Source: Baylisascaris procyonis
Taxonomy: Eukaryota > Nematoda > Chromadorea > Rhabditida > Ascarididae
Length of the DNA stretch: 64,000 bases
Assembly: GCA_037389465.1 (NCBI GenBank)
Contig: JAZARR010000201.1
Coordinates: 868,001-932,000, forward strand
Direction: 5' to 3'
The notes under the pieces were generated by a model. The model saw only the letters and a program-made list of their open reading frames with translations, was not told where the DNA came from and did not search any database. The position numbers were made by a program, and so were the translations under genes. Positions 1-12,749 of the stretch are shown here, one piece after another; within the stretch, counting starts at the first letter, position 1; the number at the start of each line of letters is the position of its first letter.

Positions 1-1453
1 CTGGAATAACGCAGTTCGGATTATGTCAAAGAGAAGTGAGAAGATCATGCGATAAAGTCGGATTATTAGGATTACTAATGGCACAATTCTAGAAAAATAC
101 TGCCTACAAATGAAGAGTAGCACAAAATATTTTGATAAACCTCCGAAAATATTATTTATATCGCATTATTACTTCAACAACAGCCATTAAGCAATTTTGA
201 TAATGAAGGTGAAATATGAAGACAAATTGAAAGCAGTGTTTTCAACAAAAAAGCCTTTCATATTTGGTAGCCAAAAGGTGATAGAAAAAATTGCTTCCGC
301 TGCTTTTCTGCCTCTAAGCATTGCAACGGTTGTCTAAGCAAAATATTGCTCTGACTACATAGAGCTAACGCAGGTGATGCAAATGGAAGAATACACGTTG
401 AACAGATGATTTTGTTATAGAAGAGGGATAAAAAGTTGACAGATGAAGCAAGAGTTTCAGGCATATAAGCACAATATGTGCTTTTATTTTTCATTCCTAA
501 AGTGCTTCAAAAGTGTGTGGTTGTGGTTTTTGCATTAAATGCAATTCTCAATGCATTCGCTACTAATGCGAAACACTTGCATCTCAAATTAACGTTTTTT
601 TTTTTTTTTGCGTATGCCGCGATACATTAGAACATACAAATGCTGCGTACATTTCAACGAGTCGAGGGACTAACGCTAAGGATTAATGTTTTATATCAGA
701 TTCTTTTGAACCGTCAACGAGCATAATTGGCTTAGTAATTTGAATGAGGATGTCGATGGCTATACAACATTCTCGTTTGGAAAGTATGAAGGCTTCATCG
801 AGATATACCTATATATTTCTCTATTTCCATTTAGCGGATAATATGGCATCAGCAAATACTTCAAGGTCTTCATGTATATTCAAATCGATGTTTGCAGCGG
901 TGAATGAGCCTATGAACACATATGATAGAATATGAACACAAAGAGTGTCGCAGTTTTCTCAGAAATGTGTAAGTAATCCATCAATAAAACGTGTGCAAAG
1001 CGCAATAAAGAAAATTCCAGCAAACGTGGATAACATTGGATAATAAGCATCAATGTAAACATTTAAACAGTATTCATAGTAAATGGTAAATATTAAGACG
1101 ATGAAAATTCAGCAGGAGGCATTGATCATTTTTATTCATTTTCATCGAAGTACAACTATCGGTTTGCCGGATTCCCCCCATAAGACAGACAGGTGAACAC
1201 TGAAATGCCCAAAGAGCTAATCAGCTCACGCAACAAACTTATATGCACAATCACGCTAATTGTTCCATTGTCGTGGCATCTAATTTCTCAAGAAATTCAG
1301 CCTCTAATTCAACTTCCAGCATTGCATAGGTTCAGGCATAACCCGCATCCCAGGTTTTTCTATAATTGGGATGCGTTGAACTGCTACCTATAGCTTAATC
1401 CATAACCAGAATTTGTGAGCCTGATTACGGTGGCAACTATAAACCCTAATCAG
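1..1453. other. AT-rich DNA with weak coding-like patches
   Basis: No gene can be called. Three stretches have coding-like codon use but no convincing splice chain. One is minus 187-330, about 48 codons open after a TTGCTTAG acceptor-like site. One is plus about 715-835, open for about 40 codons and then closed by TAA. The third is 1205-1345, where both strands are open in the same codon phase, so at most one can be real. They could be isolated exons of a gene lying mostly outside the window, or chance. Confidence 0.3.
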
Positions 1454-1590
1454 CCGCGATTTCACTAAGGGACTGTACACTTATCAGCCCTTCTCGTGCA
1501 ATGTTTCATGACTCCGTCAGTGATCTCGAAAATGATTTGAATCCTCCATTTTTCTTGTATGAATCTCAGAATTTATGTATTTTGAAGTAG
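1454..1590 (+). CDS. Possible isolated terminal exon, unknown product
   Basis: A reading frame of 44 codons follows an acceptor-like CTAATCAG and ends at TAG (1588-1590). The codon pattern is coding-like, and the peptide is Asp/Asn/Ser/Pro-rich in its middle (SDLENDLNPPFF). No partner exon with matching phase was found, and the acceptor lacks a pyrimidine tract. The frame could be chance, so this is only a candidate. Confidence 0.18.
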
Positions 1591-3400
1591 CTCTGAGTAT
1601 TTCATGAGGATGACACAGATTAAGATTTGCGCCTTTACGCTTGCTAAATCGCAGTAAAACTATCAATACCACTTGAAGTGAACCTTTTTCACAATGCAGA
1701 TGGACCAAAAATAGCGAAGGACGCTAGAAACGAAAGGCGGAGGAAAATATAACACAGATGTTCGAAAATCTATTATTTTTGGTTTTGCTGGCATGCAATA
1801 TCAAGAAAAAGCCTTCAAAATATTTGTGCCCTATTGAACTTTAATAAGCGGCCTAAACTTATTGACTAAGAGGCTCTTGGAGCGCAAATGCCTGTTTATG
1901 GAATTGAAATACAGTTTATAAGGAAACAGCTCAGTGTTGACTGTACAGAAACAAACAATTATTTTCTGCTTTTCTTTCAGCAATAGATCAATGAGGAGGA
2001 AAAATACGAAAATATTTATTGAAAGCTTTTGATACTGATGCGCATAAACGCTTCTTCCTAAATCGTCTTATAAACTTCCTGAATTACCTAATTAGAGGGA
2101 TTTGAATTGCACCCAATTCAGGAATTTTCAAAGTTTTAATTAATTACCTGTCTTTTCTAATTATATTGATAGATCGAATTCACATTCGTATCAGTAATTC
2201 GCCTTATCTTTTCTTCCTCCTCGTATCTTGTAGCGCATTGTGTACAATGAGTGCTCACTTATCTCACATGTATTTTTGCAGGTTTTCAAGTATCAATTTT
2301 TTTCACCATTATATTTCCAGGTATCTATCCAACTTTTTTCATCATTTCCTCTCCTAGCTACTTCTATTCGATTATGAAAATTATTTCATCGATTTCAATA
2401 AAACTTAAATTTGAAACTTAAACGTCAGGAAAAAGTTTCTTTTATGGAAACTTTTAAACGATGTGAAAGACAATATTTTATCCATCGTTCACTAAAAGCG
2501 AAACGTTTTTCGTATCTCAAAATTTTGAAAACGAAAGAGAATCGCCTTTGGATAATCTTGTTAAGTTGTTAATTGATTTTGCTTAATATCATTACGTTAT
2601 GGTTCGAATAACACTGAAGAAAATATCCATGGAAGTTGAAAGTCGACTATTTGGCCCAAACATATATGCTTCCTCATGCATATATGCCAACCTCATAAAC
2701 ATTCCTGAAATTTTACATAAGCAATTGAACCATAAAGTATTGCACTTTTAAACTTGGGGATGCAACATGGTGTAAGGAAACTACTCCACATAATTGATCA
2801 ACTTATGCGACATATTCAACATTTTACCATGTTGTCAAAATTAAGAAATTTACAATTTCATGCAAATGTGCTTAATTTTATATGCAAAAATAATAATATG
2901 TAATTCATTTTCATATATCTATATGGAGTAATACATCTTTCCTTTGAAATACTACATCTGAGCATAGAAAACTGATCGACCTCAACAAGCAATCGAAAGG
3001 AATTTGCTCAACGAAATGAACGAAAAACCATCGAGAATCATTTAAGAGATGAAAAAAGGATTGATTGGAAAGATACTCAATCATGAACCATCTTGAACGA
3101 AACGTCATTCGATTTGCGCAAAATCGAGAAAAGATGTGAGAAGCCATTATGGAATTCTAATTGGCGAACGCCTACATTTTGCACACTCGACACAATTAAG
3201 GTGCAGACGGCTGGCTGATTTGAAAATGAAATTTTCAACGGAATTGTTTATAGATTCGATTACGATTTACAGCATATGTGGACTTTATGAATTTAAAGAT
3301 TTGTTATGTAAATATCCCCAATATAGCTTTCAACTATATCATATTGCATCATGATAAAACTATAATATAATATACAATATTCGAATTATATTTTACCATG
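1591..3400. other. AT-rich DNA, no supported gene
   Basis: Intergenic or intronic DNA. A 78-codon open frame on the minus strand (2911-3147) is the longest here, but no splice signals or recognisable domain support it. Confidence 0.4.
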
Positions 3401-3410
3401 TAAAACTATA

Positions 3411-3760
3411 TTGTGGCATACTATACTATACTGTGCAGGGCTATACTTTACTATACTACACTCTGTTAAACGATATATTACTGTAGTATACTGTACTATG
3501 GAATGCTATACTACAGTATACCATATACTGTACTATGGAATACTATACTATATTATACCATATGCTGTACTATGGAATACTACACTATATTACACCATAT
3601 GATGTACTATGGAATGCTACACTATATTATACCACTCCTCTCATTATTGTCCTATATTATAATATATTGCAATGCACTGTGCTATAAAATATCACACTGT
3701 AGTATTTTATGCTTCTATATGTGCTATACATGCTACACCATACTATAATAAAGGCAATCA
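3411..3760. repeat. TATACTA-rich block with a 37-bp minisatellite
   Basis: The motif TGTACTATGG starts at 3492, 3529, 3566 and 3603, giving four copies of a 37-bp unit with a few substitutions. The flanks (3411-3490 and 3640-3760) are degenerate TATACTA/CTATACTA DNA, probably older copies of the same array. 37 is not a multiple of 3, and the Tyr/Ile/Leu-rich open frames across it are products of the repeat. Confidence 0.85.
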
Positions 3761-4700
3761 TTATAAAAAATATCATTATGCAGCAATAAACTACAAACTA
3801 CATACTGCAAAAAATTATATTTCTTGTCAACGTTAAGAAAGGGAAAGAAGTGGACGACAGGGAAAGAAGTGGAGGAAAGCAAGAGTTCCAAAAAAAAGGC
3901 ATGTATGACCACAGAATTTGATTCATTAATTCAACCAGAAATCACAGTGCACCATAGATCGAAATGGCGAAACGAAATAGCTTCCATCTTGCTAAATGCT
4001 TATGAAGATGCTTCAGTGATAGAGTTACGATATTTCCTTTAATGAAGGCATACGCTGATAGAAGTCTGCTGCTAGAGCCGGATGGAAAAAAGAGATTCTT
4101 TTTGGAATTTCTCTTTAAGTTGTAGTCCCGTTTATAATTCGAAGCCTACTTGGAGCTTGCTATATTTTAGGATCATCCAAGTACTCAGCAAAAAAAAAAA
4201 CCACGATTGTGCATACAAAATTACCATTTTAATACTTCATTATCTATATAAAAGTCATTTATACTAGGTGCGAGAAAGAGAAATTCTAAACCAAGGCAAA
4301 GAAAGGAGTTTCCCACTAAAGATTCTGAATATTTGCTCATTCCCACATAGAGTATGGATGAGTGAATAGTAATAATTAAATAACCGATGCTAAGAATTTA
4401 CGGCATCACTTTTACACACTCCTTATGTGAATCTTCAATAAAAAATTTTATCAATCAGGTACGGTATTTGTGTTTAACAAGTATATCAATGCATATAAAT
4501 AAACAGTTGAAAACCCAATAATAATGTGCATACAATTATGATATTGGCGCAAATACTCAAAAAAATTCCCAAAAGTTTTTGCACTTGAAACACTGAAATT
4601 CATCGGGAAACAATCTTTATCGACCATTTCTTGCGGCCTTTCAAAAAATTTAAATTACACACCAAAGTGCAAAATCAATATTCCCAACTCGATAAACAAA

Positions 4701-4702
<2 letters not shown>
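3761..4702. other. AT-rich DNA, no supported gene
   Basis: Short open frames (for example 3824-4042 plus) are Lys/Glu-rich and lack splice context. Nothing else was recognised. Confidence 0.4.

Positions 4703-4736
<34 letters not shown>
4703..4736. repeat. (TA)n microsatellite
   Basis: Perfect TA dinucleotide run of about 17 units. Confidence 0.95.
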
Positions 4737-4739
<3 letters not shown>

Positions 4740-4741
<2 letters not shown>

Positions 4742-5815
4742 AGAAGAGTAAACGAAAAAAACTGGACGGAAAAAAAAAACAAGAAATCCACGTCGAAATT
4801 ACATGCAATTACGCTCGCTGAGTTTTCAAAGGCAACTGAAATGCAAATGCTAATTAAGCTCTCTTGCCGGAAACGTGGTTATTGAAATAAAACATGCTGC
4901 ACTTTCAAATTATGAAAATGCATTTACGTCAGCTACAAGAGAACTAAGCGGAGGTTATTGCACGGAACAGTTCTTTTGCCAAGTTGATCTGTAAGGTGAT
5001 GTTTGGTTTGATTTGCGGAAAATATGTGAACCTATGCCGGAAAATATCGCGGAAAATATCAGAAAATATCGACTGACCTATACCATTGCATCATTTTAAT
5101 CGTCATTTAACATTTTCGTCTAGTCGTGATGCTATACCACGGTTTTGTACCATTCACTATCCAGAATCTATCCGTTGAATCGTCCACAAGACTAATGACA
5201 CTGGTTATAGGCTTCATATTTGACAGAATATTATTTATGCATGGCTCTCAAAAAGTTCTAATATAGTTATTAAGTATTTATGCGATGAATGTGAATAAAT
5301 TTTCACATCTAAAATTTACGATCTCCTTCCAAAGGTTACAAACAATAATCTCGAATGGGATTATTCGCTCTCTATAAGTCTCGTTTTCTAGGACTTCGAA
5401 AAATGGAAGCATTAAGAAATTTCGATTCAAGCAAACACCACACTCTTTAGAAGATCATAGCTGCTTTGTTCAGAAACTCTCTCTAGGTGCTCAACTAAGA
5501 GCAATATCAGTTGCCTTTTCAATTGAACTTACCGTTCTGATAATCCATTAACGCAAGGAAACAAAACTAAATAAAAAAAAACTGTACAACGTTTTTTTCA
5601 TAAAAAATAAAACAGCCAAAATTAACGCAGTATACGTGTTCAAGAAATATGTAAAGTGTAACAATGGTGCACTTGGAACGAAAAGAGGCAATGAAATATA
5701 GTTCAATCAAATTGAGCATGATCGTAGCAGCATTGATACATAAATGATTCATATATACTAAAAAATAAAAGCGATACTAAAAAATATTACATTTTTGTGT
5801 AAGCAGTTTCTGAGA
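4740..5815. other. AT-rich DNA, nothing recognised
   Basis: No splice-supported reading frame or repeat of note was found. Confidence 0.4.
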
Positions 5816-5816
5816 G

Positions 5817-5858
5817 AAGGGGATCGAACCTTTATAACCGAGCTGAGTCACTTCGAAG
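5817..5858 (-). repeat. tRNA-like fragment (possible tRNA-derived short element)
   Basis: The minus strand reads TGACTCAGCTCGGTTATAAA and then GGTTCGATCCCC. The second part matches the pol III B box/T-loop consensus GGTTCRANNCC, and the first part resembles a D-arm (CTCAG..GGTT). The two boxes are too close for a normal tRNA and no full cloverleaf can be drawn, so this is at best a truncated tRNA-derived element. Confidence 0.35.
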
Positions 5859-5859
5859 A

Positions 5860-6655
5860 GACATCGAGCCGCTGTAAGATTGGCGCTCAGAGGAAAGGAA
5901 AAGTAGAGAAAAATTATTTAAGGTGATTAAATCGAGAGGAGCGAAACCTTCTAAGATCTCTAAAGATTTTTTCACGGAGGATTTGCGCTAGGGCGCAAAC
6001 TCAGATGCGCATATAAAATCTATTTGTTTTCGGAATCAAGCTCGTGAACCAGTGAAACGGCATCAGAGCGGAAAAAAAAGTTAACTTGCGAAATTTGAAG
6101 CAGTCATAAGCATGCCAAAGGGAAATGCGCCTCATTTTGAATTCTACATAGATGGAATGAAAATTAACACTTGTTGATTTTAATGTCGTTCTCAGTGTAG
6201 ATTACTAACGAACTGTGGAGATGACATGATGAAGCTCCTTAAAGGCGAATATTTTTTTTTTTCATTTTTTTTTTTTAATTGCGTAAACAGAATTCAATCG
6301 TTACTTCAACAAGTGTTACAAGACAAATTCTGAAAAAAAAAGCAAAAAAAATGTTCAGAATTGATTAGTGATGGTATATTGATAAGCGGAAATTATGAGC
6401 AATTATAAATGGACTTCAAAATAGACGATAGAACAAACAAATGAACAGAAAGACGTTTCACAACCCTGTTGAGAACATTGATCAATTAGTCTTAATAGCA
6501 TCTCTTCACGTGGAACAACAAGGATTCAAAGAGTGTCTAACTCATTCAAAGAAAAAAGAGCAATGATGAGACCGAATCTCTCGAAGCGATTCACACACGA
6601 CGAATGACAAGGTATCTCTTTTATCGCGCATTTCAAAGCGGATATGCAAAATAGC
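5860..6655. other. AT-rich DNA with homopolymer tracts
   Basis: Contains poly-T and poly-A stretches near 6250-6275 and 6335-6350. No gene is supported. Confidence 0.4.
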
Positions 6656-7075
6656 AATGTACCCACCACACTAACATGACATACATCACACCACCACACA
6701 CACTACACCTCCACGCATATGCACACAGCACACACACGACATATACCTCACACACCACATACCGCAACCTATCCCCTACACTCACGCCACGCATACCCCC
6801 TTCCCCTCCCACAATCATATGCCAAAGGCAATCTGTAGCACACACAAGACACACAAGCTGAAACAGACCTCACACGACGCCTCACACACAATACATACCA
6901 CACTCTCCCACACACATACGTCAAACGGTATGTATACGACACATAAACTGAAACAGACCACACACACCCCAGATACCACGCCCTTCCATACACTGCCAAA
7001 CATAATGTATACCACACACAAACTGAAGCATACCACACACCACACCCCATACAGGCCACACACAGAGACCGACGT
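6656..7075. repeat. CA-rich degenerate satellite
   Basis: About 420 bp dominated by CACA/ACCACACA words with irregular interruptions. ACAAACTGAA-type words recur (ACACAAGCTGAAACAGACC, ACATAAACTGAAACAGACC, ACACAAACTGAAGC) at about 60-90 bp spacing, suggesting an older, longer tandem unit. Frames of 90-143 codons exist on both strands here, but their peptides are Thr/His- or Cys/Val-rich and come from the repeat. Confidence 0.8.
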
Positions 7076-7358
7076 GGACATGTGTCTGTGTGTTTTGTGA
7101 TTTTCACATGTGGACGCGTGTCTAAATACCAGAACGTATGAGGCACGCGTGGACATGTGTCCAAACATGCGAAGCTGTTTATGTTGGACGTGCAGAAATT
7201 TTAATCGAGGTTCGCCGAGAACAAAGTTCTTCGATGGTGATCGCAATCTTTAGCCAACGATGGGAAATTCGAAAAGCAATCGAATTTTGATTGATGCCAA
7301 GGTGATAATAAATTCGTCGATGGCAACCACCTTCCGGTACACAACAAACTATATGTAT

Positions 7359-9098
7359 TCAGTAGCGTTGTTTTCGGCTAGAACCGCTAATTGATAGAGA
7401 ACGCTCAATCTAGTAACGCAAAGTTCAACATCTCAGTAGGTTCTCAAGAATTACGAACGGAAACTTTTCGCGTCTCAGCAAAATTTAAAGAGGATCAAGT
7501 TTTGGGTACTTTAGAAGGTGCTGGTTAGTTGGACTAGTTTTGCGTCGTTAATTTGCTGTTTGGCTTTCATACTAAATATTCCATCCGGTCCCATATTTCC
7601 TCCTCAAGCGCAATATCTGCTGAACGCAAATCGCGTTTCCTTAGATCACTAATCGAGGAATGAATAAAAGTGCAAAAAAGACAACAATATGTCATTAAAA
7701 TATGCGTGCTCATCTAATGGGTTTCTATGATAGAAATAGCTCTCTAATGAAGACTGCAGTTAGTTTATCGTTGCAACTTCGAGTATTCGATTCCTTGGAT
7801 TTTTTAGTCAATCATAATAGATTGAAATGAATGGAAAAGTTACTGGAGAAGAGAGCTGGCATGTTATGTGGTTTCATAACTGGTCCATTTCACTAAAGAC
7901 TTTCAAACTTATCAATACAAAACAAAAAACGCTATATAAGTGCTTTATATTTGGCCTGGTCTAGTCATAGGAAAATTCTACAAAACGCTCACCTTTTTAT
8001 ACGTAATTCAAGTGGTGTAAAATTCCGGTCGATATAAAAAAATGCAAATATTGCAGCACTACTATATGAGTAAACTATGTTGTATAAGAAGCTTTTATAG
8101 CTGCAGCTTCAATCATTCTTTGGTTAAGGTGATCGAATAGACCGACACGCAAAATCATCGGCTCTTGACATGACATTGTTGCAAATGTGCTTTTGTCAAT
8201 GTTATTTATAAAAATGCACTACAAATAGCAGTAGTTTTTGAGTTTTTCAATACATTCGAATTTTCCAATTAATTTAATACTGAATATCAAATATTATTTG
8301 AATTTGGCATTTTTAATATATACCTACTCACCAATACCTCAAACTGTTGAAGTAAATCGCAATACACTGTTATGGTGGTGGTTTTTTCTATGACGCATTT
8401 GTGATAACGCAATGATAAGTGTGGAAATAATTTTTTCTGAAAAGTTGGCACCAATAGTGATATTTTTTTCAACTCAACAATCTTCGTTTATTTTCTGCTC
8501 AAAGTTACTCAAAAATCTTCCCAAAAAAATTAAAAAAATTTTCCCAAAATAAATTAATAGAAGAATAACCTCAATTTTTTATTTTGCTGACATAAATTAT
8601 GCTAACTTAATAGTAAAACTTTTAAGTGAATACTTTTAAAAAAATATTCCTTCATAAGTTAGATTCACCGAAAGAGCCCATTCTCGGGTTTGATGTAATC
8701 TCATTGAAAATTAATCATCCTACAACTAACTCCGTCAGTAAATCTTTTGCCCTTTTAGATAATTAATGTTATCGACGAATCTAATTTCGACAAAAAAAAA
8801 AGAAGAAATAGTTTTTGCGAAGAAATTGTATCATTCGTATGCTCGAAAAAATAGTACAAGTAGAGAATGATGAGAACAATTTTCCAATTATGTTAGAGAA
8901 AAAATTGCTTTTGAGTCGTTTGTGAAATCTATCAATCCCACTAAGAGTCGAATACTTTTTTCATGCTTACGCGCATATTCTGGTGAACGTTACCCGAGCG
9001 ATCTTCGTGCTGCTTTTGTAACACATGGGCACGTCTTCCGTTTTGTTGGCATTTATAAGGGTGGAATCACAAATTTTTTTTTTTTGCATCAAGCCTTT
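7359..9098 (-). CDS. Unrecognised protein, C-terminal six-exon chain
   Basis: Six minus-strand exons join in phase: 9098-8971, 8699-8669, 8436-8332, 8218-8076, 7648-7573 and 7409-7359 (TGA). Signals: acceptor TTTTGCTTGTTAG and donor GC|GTAAGC on the first exon, donor TTG|GTGAGT on the third, acceptor CTATTTGTAG on the fourth, donor TTA|GTATGA on the fifth. Introns are 113-427 nt. The peptide (about 178 residues) shows no signal peptide or membrane segment. It contains REWALSKKL and VGLFDHLNQRMIEAAA and ends in a Ser/Arg-rich tail (SISGSSRKQRY). Predominantly helical, possibly repeat-like; family not recognised. ATTAAA lies about 155 nt past the stop (7205-7200). The 31-nt second exon and the GTTTAC donor of the fourth are the weakest calls. 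Either SL trans-splicing at 9099 or cis-splicing from the upstream chain is possible. Confidence 0.6.
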
Positions 9099-9102
9099 CT
9101 AA

Positions 9103-9995
9103 CAAGCAAAATATGCAAGTGCAATATAGCATTCTTTATTTGCTGTTTCATTGACATTCGTATTTGATACAAAATTGTTCATGATTTTCTATATTTGTTG
9201 TATGTAAAAGGCGAATAAAATCTCAACATTAGCTGATTCCTATATGTTCATTATAGAGCTCAGCTGCGGTTGAATGCTCTATGATGGCGATGAGTAGTTT
9301 AATTTGGCTATAGGTACTATATAATTTTACTCAGAATTGCTTTGATCCATTTATAGAATGCTTTTGATTGCCATTCATCATAAATATTTTATAGTGCAGC
9401 CGCATCACCTTTCCGCATTTTCCGCTTCAACTTCGATCACTTAATTCACGGCTAGAATTATTTCGAAAGCGCGTCATAGAATCATGTAAAGAAATCTTTA
9501 ATTTCTCAAAAAAAATCGAAATATAATTCAGATGATAATTCCGAGCGTCCTTATACTTGTACCGATGGTATTTATATATTTTCCCCCCTCCCCTCCCCCT
9601 CCTCTCTTCTCTATGCCGCAATGAAAGGAAATAGCTTATAGGTTGAGAATGGGGTGGGAGGGGGAGTGGATTGAATTGAAACAGACCTTGCCAAATTTTA
9701 TAAGTTTTGATGGCGCTCTCTTTGCTCTATGGCAGCAGTTGCAATGTTCGAACGAGTAATTCAGTTTTAAGTAAGCGCTCATGCAAATCGATAATCAACA
9801 TTATTTCTGATCGTAGTTATCCGTTAGCGGCTATTTTCATGGTCCATTGTACTTTTGCCGAAGAAAACGACCAAATGAAGCTTCATCGGCCTCATATATA
9901 AAATAGATACTAAAAAATTTTCTATTTTTTCTTCTTCCTTCTATATTTAGATAGAATCTACTTATGTAATGATCCAAAAAAGCTTTGATGTTTAA
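9103..9995. other. Gap between two minus-strand exon chains
   Basis: No phase-compatible linking exon was found. A coding-like minus frame at about 9545-9440 and a 64-codon plus frame at 9707-9901 (begins MALSLLYGSS) are unassigned. C-rich runs occur at 9580-9610. Confidence 0.3.
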
Positions 9996-11249
9996 TTAAA
10001 ATTTCATTCGACGTGCATCTCGATCAAAGCAATTCTGTTGATCCTTCAAGAGTGTTTCATATAGCATTTTATGATTTTGACGAGAGTAGCAGCTGTGGAA
10101 ACGCCTCAATAACTTTGTGAACCCAGAACTCGAACTGTTCGCATCAACCTCCGGTCAGAAAAAAAAAATGAAATCCATCGGGCGCCATAGAGTACCAAAG
10201 GAGCTGGAATTATAGGAGCTACTATACCGCCATTTTTTCCAACTATTTTCGCAAATTATCTACAAAGGATAGAATATGCAAAGAAATATCTTCATATCTT
10301 TGCAAATCCGACCATATTTATAGGGCTCCTTTGGAAAATTTATTCTTCTTTTAACAATCGGTTGCGAATACACGCAAAAACTCGAGCAATTTTTCTAAAT
10401 CGTCTGTAAATCTTTTCGATGTTGTTTTATCAGCTTGGACGATCATAGAGAACGCTAGGTTATGATGCATTTTGCGCTTATTTAAATTCATAATCTCTGC
10501 TTCAGTGACTCTCGAGTATGAATCACTTCAACGATAAGCAGACCAACTCACATATACATTCATACGTACCGATGTACTAACAAGGCATATGGAATAAGAC
10601 ACCACATATAATGCGATAACAGATAGAGCATATTTGAGAAAGGGAAGAGGATATAAATGGTGTTCATCAGACTAAATCAGGAACGTTGTTCAGGTCGAAC
10701 AGGCCAAGATAGTTCTTAAAAACTGCGTAATTATATACCTCGACAATATTTTAAGGAAGGCGGTCCCGAATATGGATAACTCTGAGTTGAGAGCTGTACA
10801 AAACGTTACTTGTAAAGCAAATTTGACGTTTCAATTGTACGTTATGAGTTCGACTCTAACGTTTCTCAATGAACGAGAAAATACTTTCGAAGAAAATATA
10901 TCCACAAATATTTTACAGCTTTTTTATAACAAACGATGAAGTTAAATTTCTTTCGACGATATTCTAACGTTTCAAGATTAAGAAGGTTCATTTGAGTGTC
11001 ATAGTGGAGAGAGAAGAGCCCATGATCCAGTTTGTGGAACGCAACTGAAGTGAAATATTATACCTTTTTAATTGTTCTTACTTCTGAGCCAACTTGTGGT
11101 ATCCGAAGCCAAATGTACAGAAGGTCCGTAAACGACGGTAAGGTGAAAGTGGATATCAGAGGTGAAATCGATATAGGTAAGCAGGGAACCCGAAACGAGG
11201 ACCTCTTTTACTGTTTGAATGCTTTTTAAATGTTTCCACTTTAAGAATG
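9996..11249 (-). CDS. Unrecognised protein, four-exon chain (possibly the upstream part of the same gene)
   Basis: Minus-strand exons 11249-11082, 10808-10739, 10525 (or 10510)-10372 and 10148-9996 (TAA) join with phases 1, 2 and 0. The first has a clean acceptor (ATATTGCTGTAG) and donor (AGAA|GTAAGA). The others use AG|GTATAT and CGT|GTATTC donors. About 178 residues result. The first exon is hydrophobic and aromatic (HFHLTVVYGPSVHLASDTT), the third amphipathic (RFTDDLEKLLEFLR), and the last basic with a Ser run (NSSSSGFTKLLRRFHSCYSR). This fits a HEAT/ARM-like helical protein, but no family is recognised. The phase-1 start means more coding sequence lies upstream. The terminal TAA could instead be intronic if an unseen donor links it to the chain ending at 7359. 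Confidence 0.55.
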
Positions 11250-12590
11250 CTACAGCAATATATGTGTGTAATAAAAGCGCAAAGATAAATTCAACTTTCC
11301 GAGTGAAAAACAATAGAAAAGAAAAAAATCGAAGCATTGTTATGCTCACTATTTAACAAACCTTCAAGAAACTCAACTGACAAATGCATATGCAATAAGA
11401 AATAATCAGCACTTTCATAACGACAAAAAATACGACCTTAATTGCTATTAATGAAGTTAATAAAACTAATGTAAACCCGTAAAACATTCTTCAGCATCAA
11501 TGAAATAGTGAAAAAGAATGCACAGCCATGTGCAACAACGACCATCGATGCAAATAACTCCAAGTATAGATGAGCCACCTGAAAACACTAATGTGATCAA
11601 CTATATTCGATTTGATATTTTTGTTCTGAAAGTCGATCTACTGGTGCGTAATTTCGTTGAACGCAAGATATTCGCCGACTATTGTTCTTGCCGTTCCAAT
11701 CATTAACACCAAATTTTTATCTTTATTTCTACTGAAAAACAGTATACGAGTAGGCTTAAGCAAAAGTTCGCATTGAATCTGTCAACAAGTGAATAGATTT
11801 CGTTAAGCAATAAAATTTTGCTTATAGCTGATGCGATATTTCTTTATTCCATGAAATATACTTTGAGTGTAATTATTGTCGATTTAAGAGTCGATGTTCA
11901 CTTCAGTTGGCATTTGCTTTTGTGATGCAACATCGTGTCACCACCCCTCTGAATTGAAATATTACGCTTTCCTATTGCGCCGAACTCGTGATGGTCATCG
12001 CACAATAGCTGAATGAGATCTAAGTAAAATGCTCGATTTGTCGAATTACCTTACTTTTTTGCTTTATTATTGTCTGCCCGAGTCATGTTTTACTATCTTA
12101 CGCTTTGTTATGGACTCAAGGAAGAGTTTTCCTTTGTTTTGCTATCGTCCGATGTGCTATTGCTTTAGTGATTTATTTTCTACAGTTATCTTTCGATCTT
12201 TTTCGTCTCAGTTGTTCTCAATGCGAATATAGTAGCCATCAAAGGCAAGAAAGAGGGAGAACGTTGAAAGTAGTCTGGAAGGAGGAACTTGTACATAGAA
12301 ATATTTTCTAACCATCGCCTACGGGAAATGGTGGACTGCCAAGCTAATTTTAAGGGTGGTGTTTGTTATATGTTGTTGGAAGTTTAGAGGTTCTCTCCGA
12401 AAGACCTTCTAGAGTATTTGAGAGGTAAATATGCGAATGTGACAGATATACCCCACAGGAAGCGAAGACAAGAGGCATCCATACGGTTTAAGTGGAATGA
12501 GAGTCAGCAAATGACATTGTTGATGAATGCAGGCTAATTTTGCATGCCGCAATTTGCATTTGTGAGAACAACGTTTACAGGTTTCGATTC
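11250..12590. other. Intergenic or intronic DNA with unassigned open frames
   Basis: A 62-codon plus-strand frame at 11518-11706 (begins MHSHVQQRPS) has good codon use and an unclear partner. Minus-strand frames in the same interval are also coding-like, so the strand cannot be settled. Confidence 0.3.
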
Positions 12591-12594
12591 CTGA

Positions 12595-12745
12595 AAGCTA
12601 GATCAATAGATGAGATTTATCGGAAATGGTCACTTATTGATCATCTCGCTCTTGTGACCCTTTGATGGACAATTTCAACGCCTCAGTTGCAACAAAGTTA
12701 GCCATGTCATCCTCCACAGACTCTTCATTTCATCGCTTAAGGTTA
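12595..12745 (-). CDS. Possible minus-strand exon with acidic segment
   Basis: The minus strand is open for about 31 codons (contains EESVEDDMANFVATEALKLS), starting near 12697 and ending at TAA near 12605. Codon use is strong. It lies between two minus-strand exon chains and may be an exon of the same gene. The plus strand is also coding-like here: RSIDEIYRKWSLIDHLAL is flanked by GTTTACAG and GTGACC at about 12583-12655, and a second frame starts at 12665. The strand is therefore unresolved. Confidence 0.3.
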
Positions 12746-12749
12746 TGAC

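Noticed and set aside
6769..7246. Two overlapping 131- and 143-codon minus ORFs
   Set aside because: They are translations of the CA-rich repeat (Cys/Val/Tyr repeats) with no splice or domain support.
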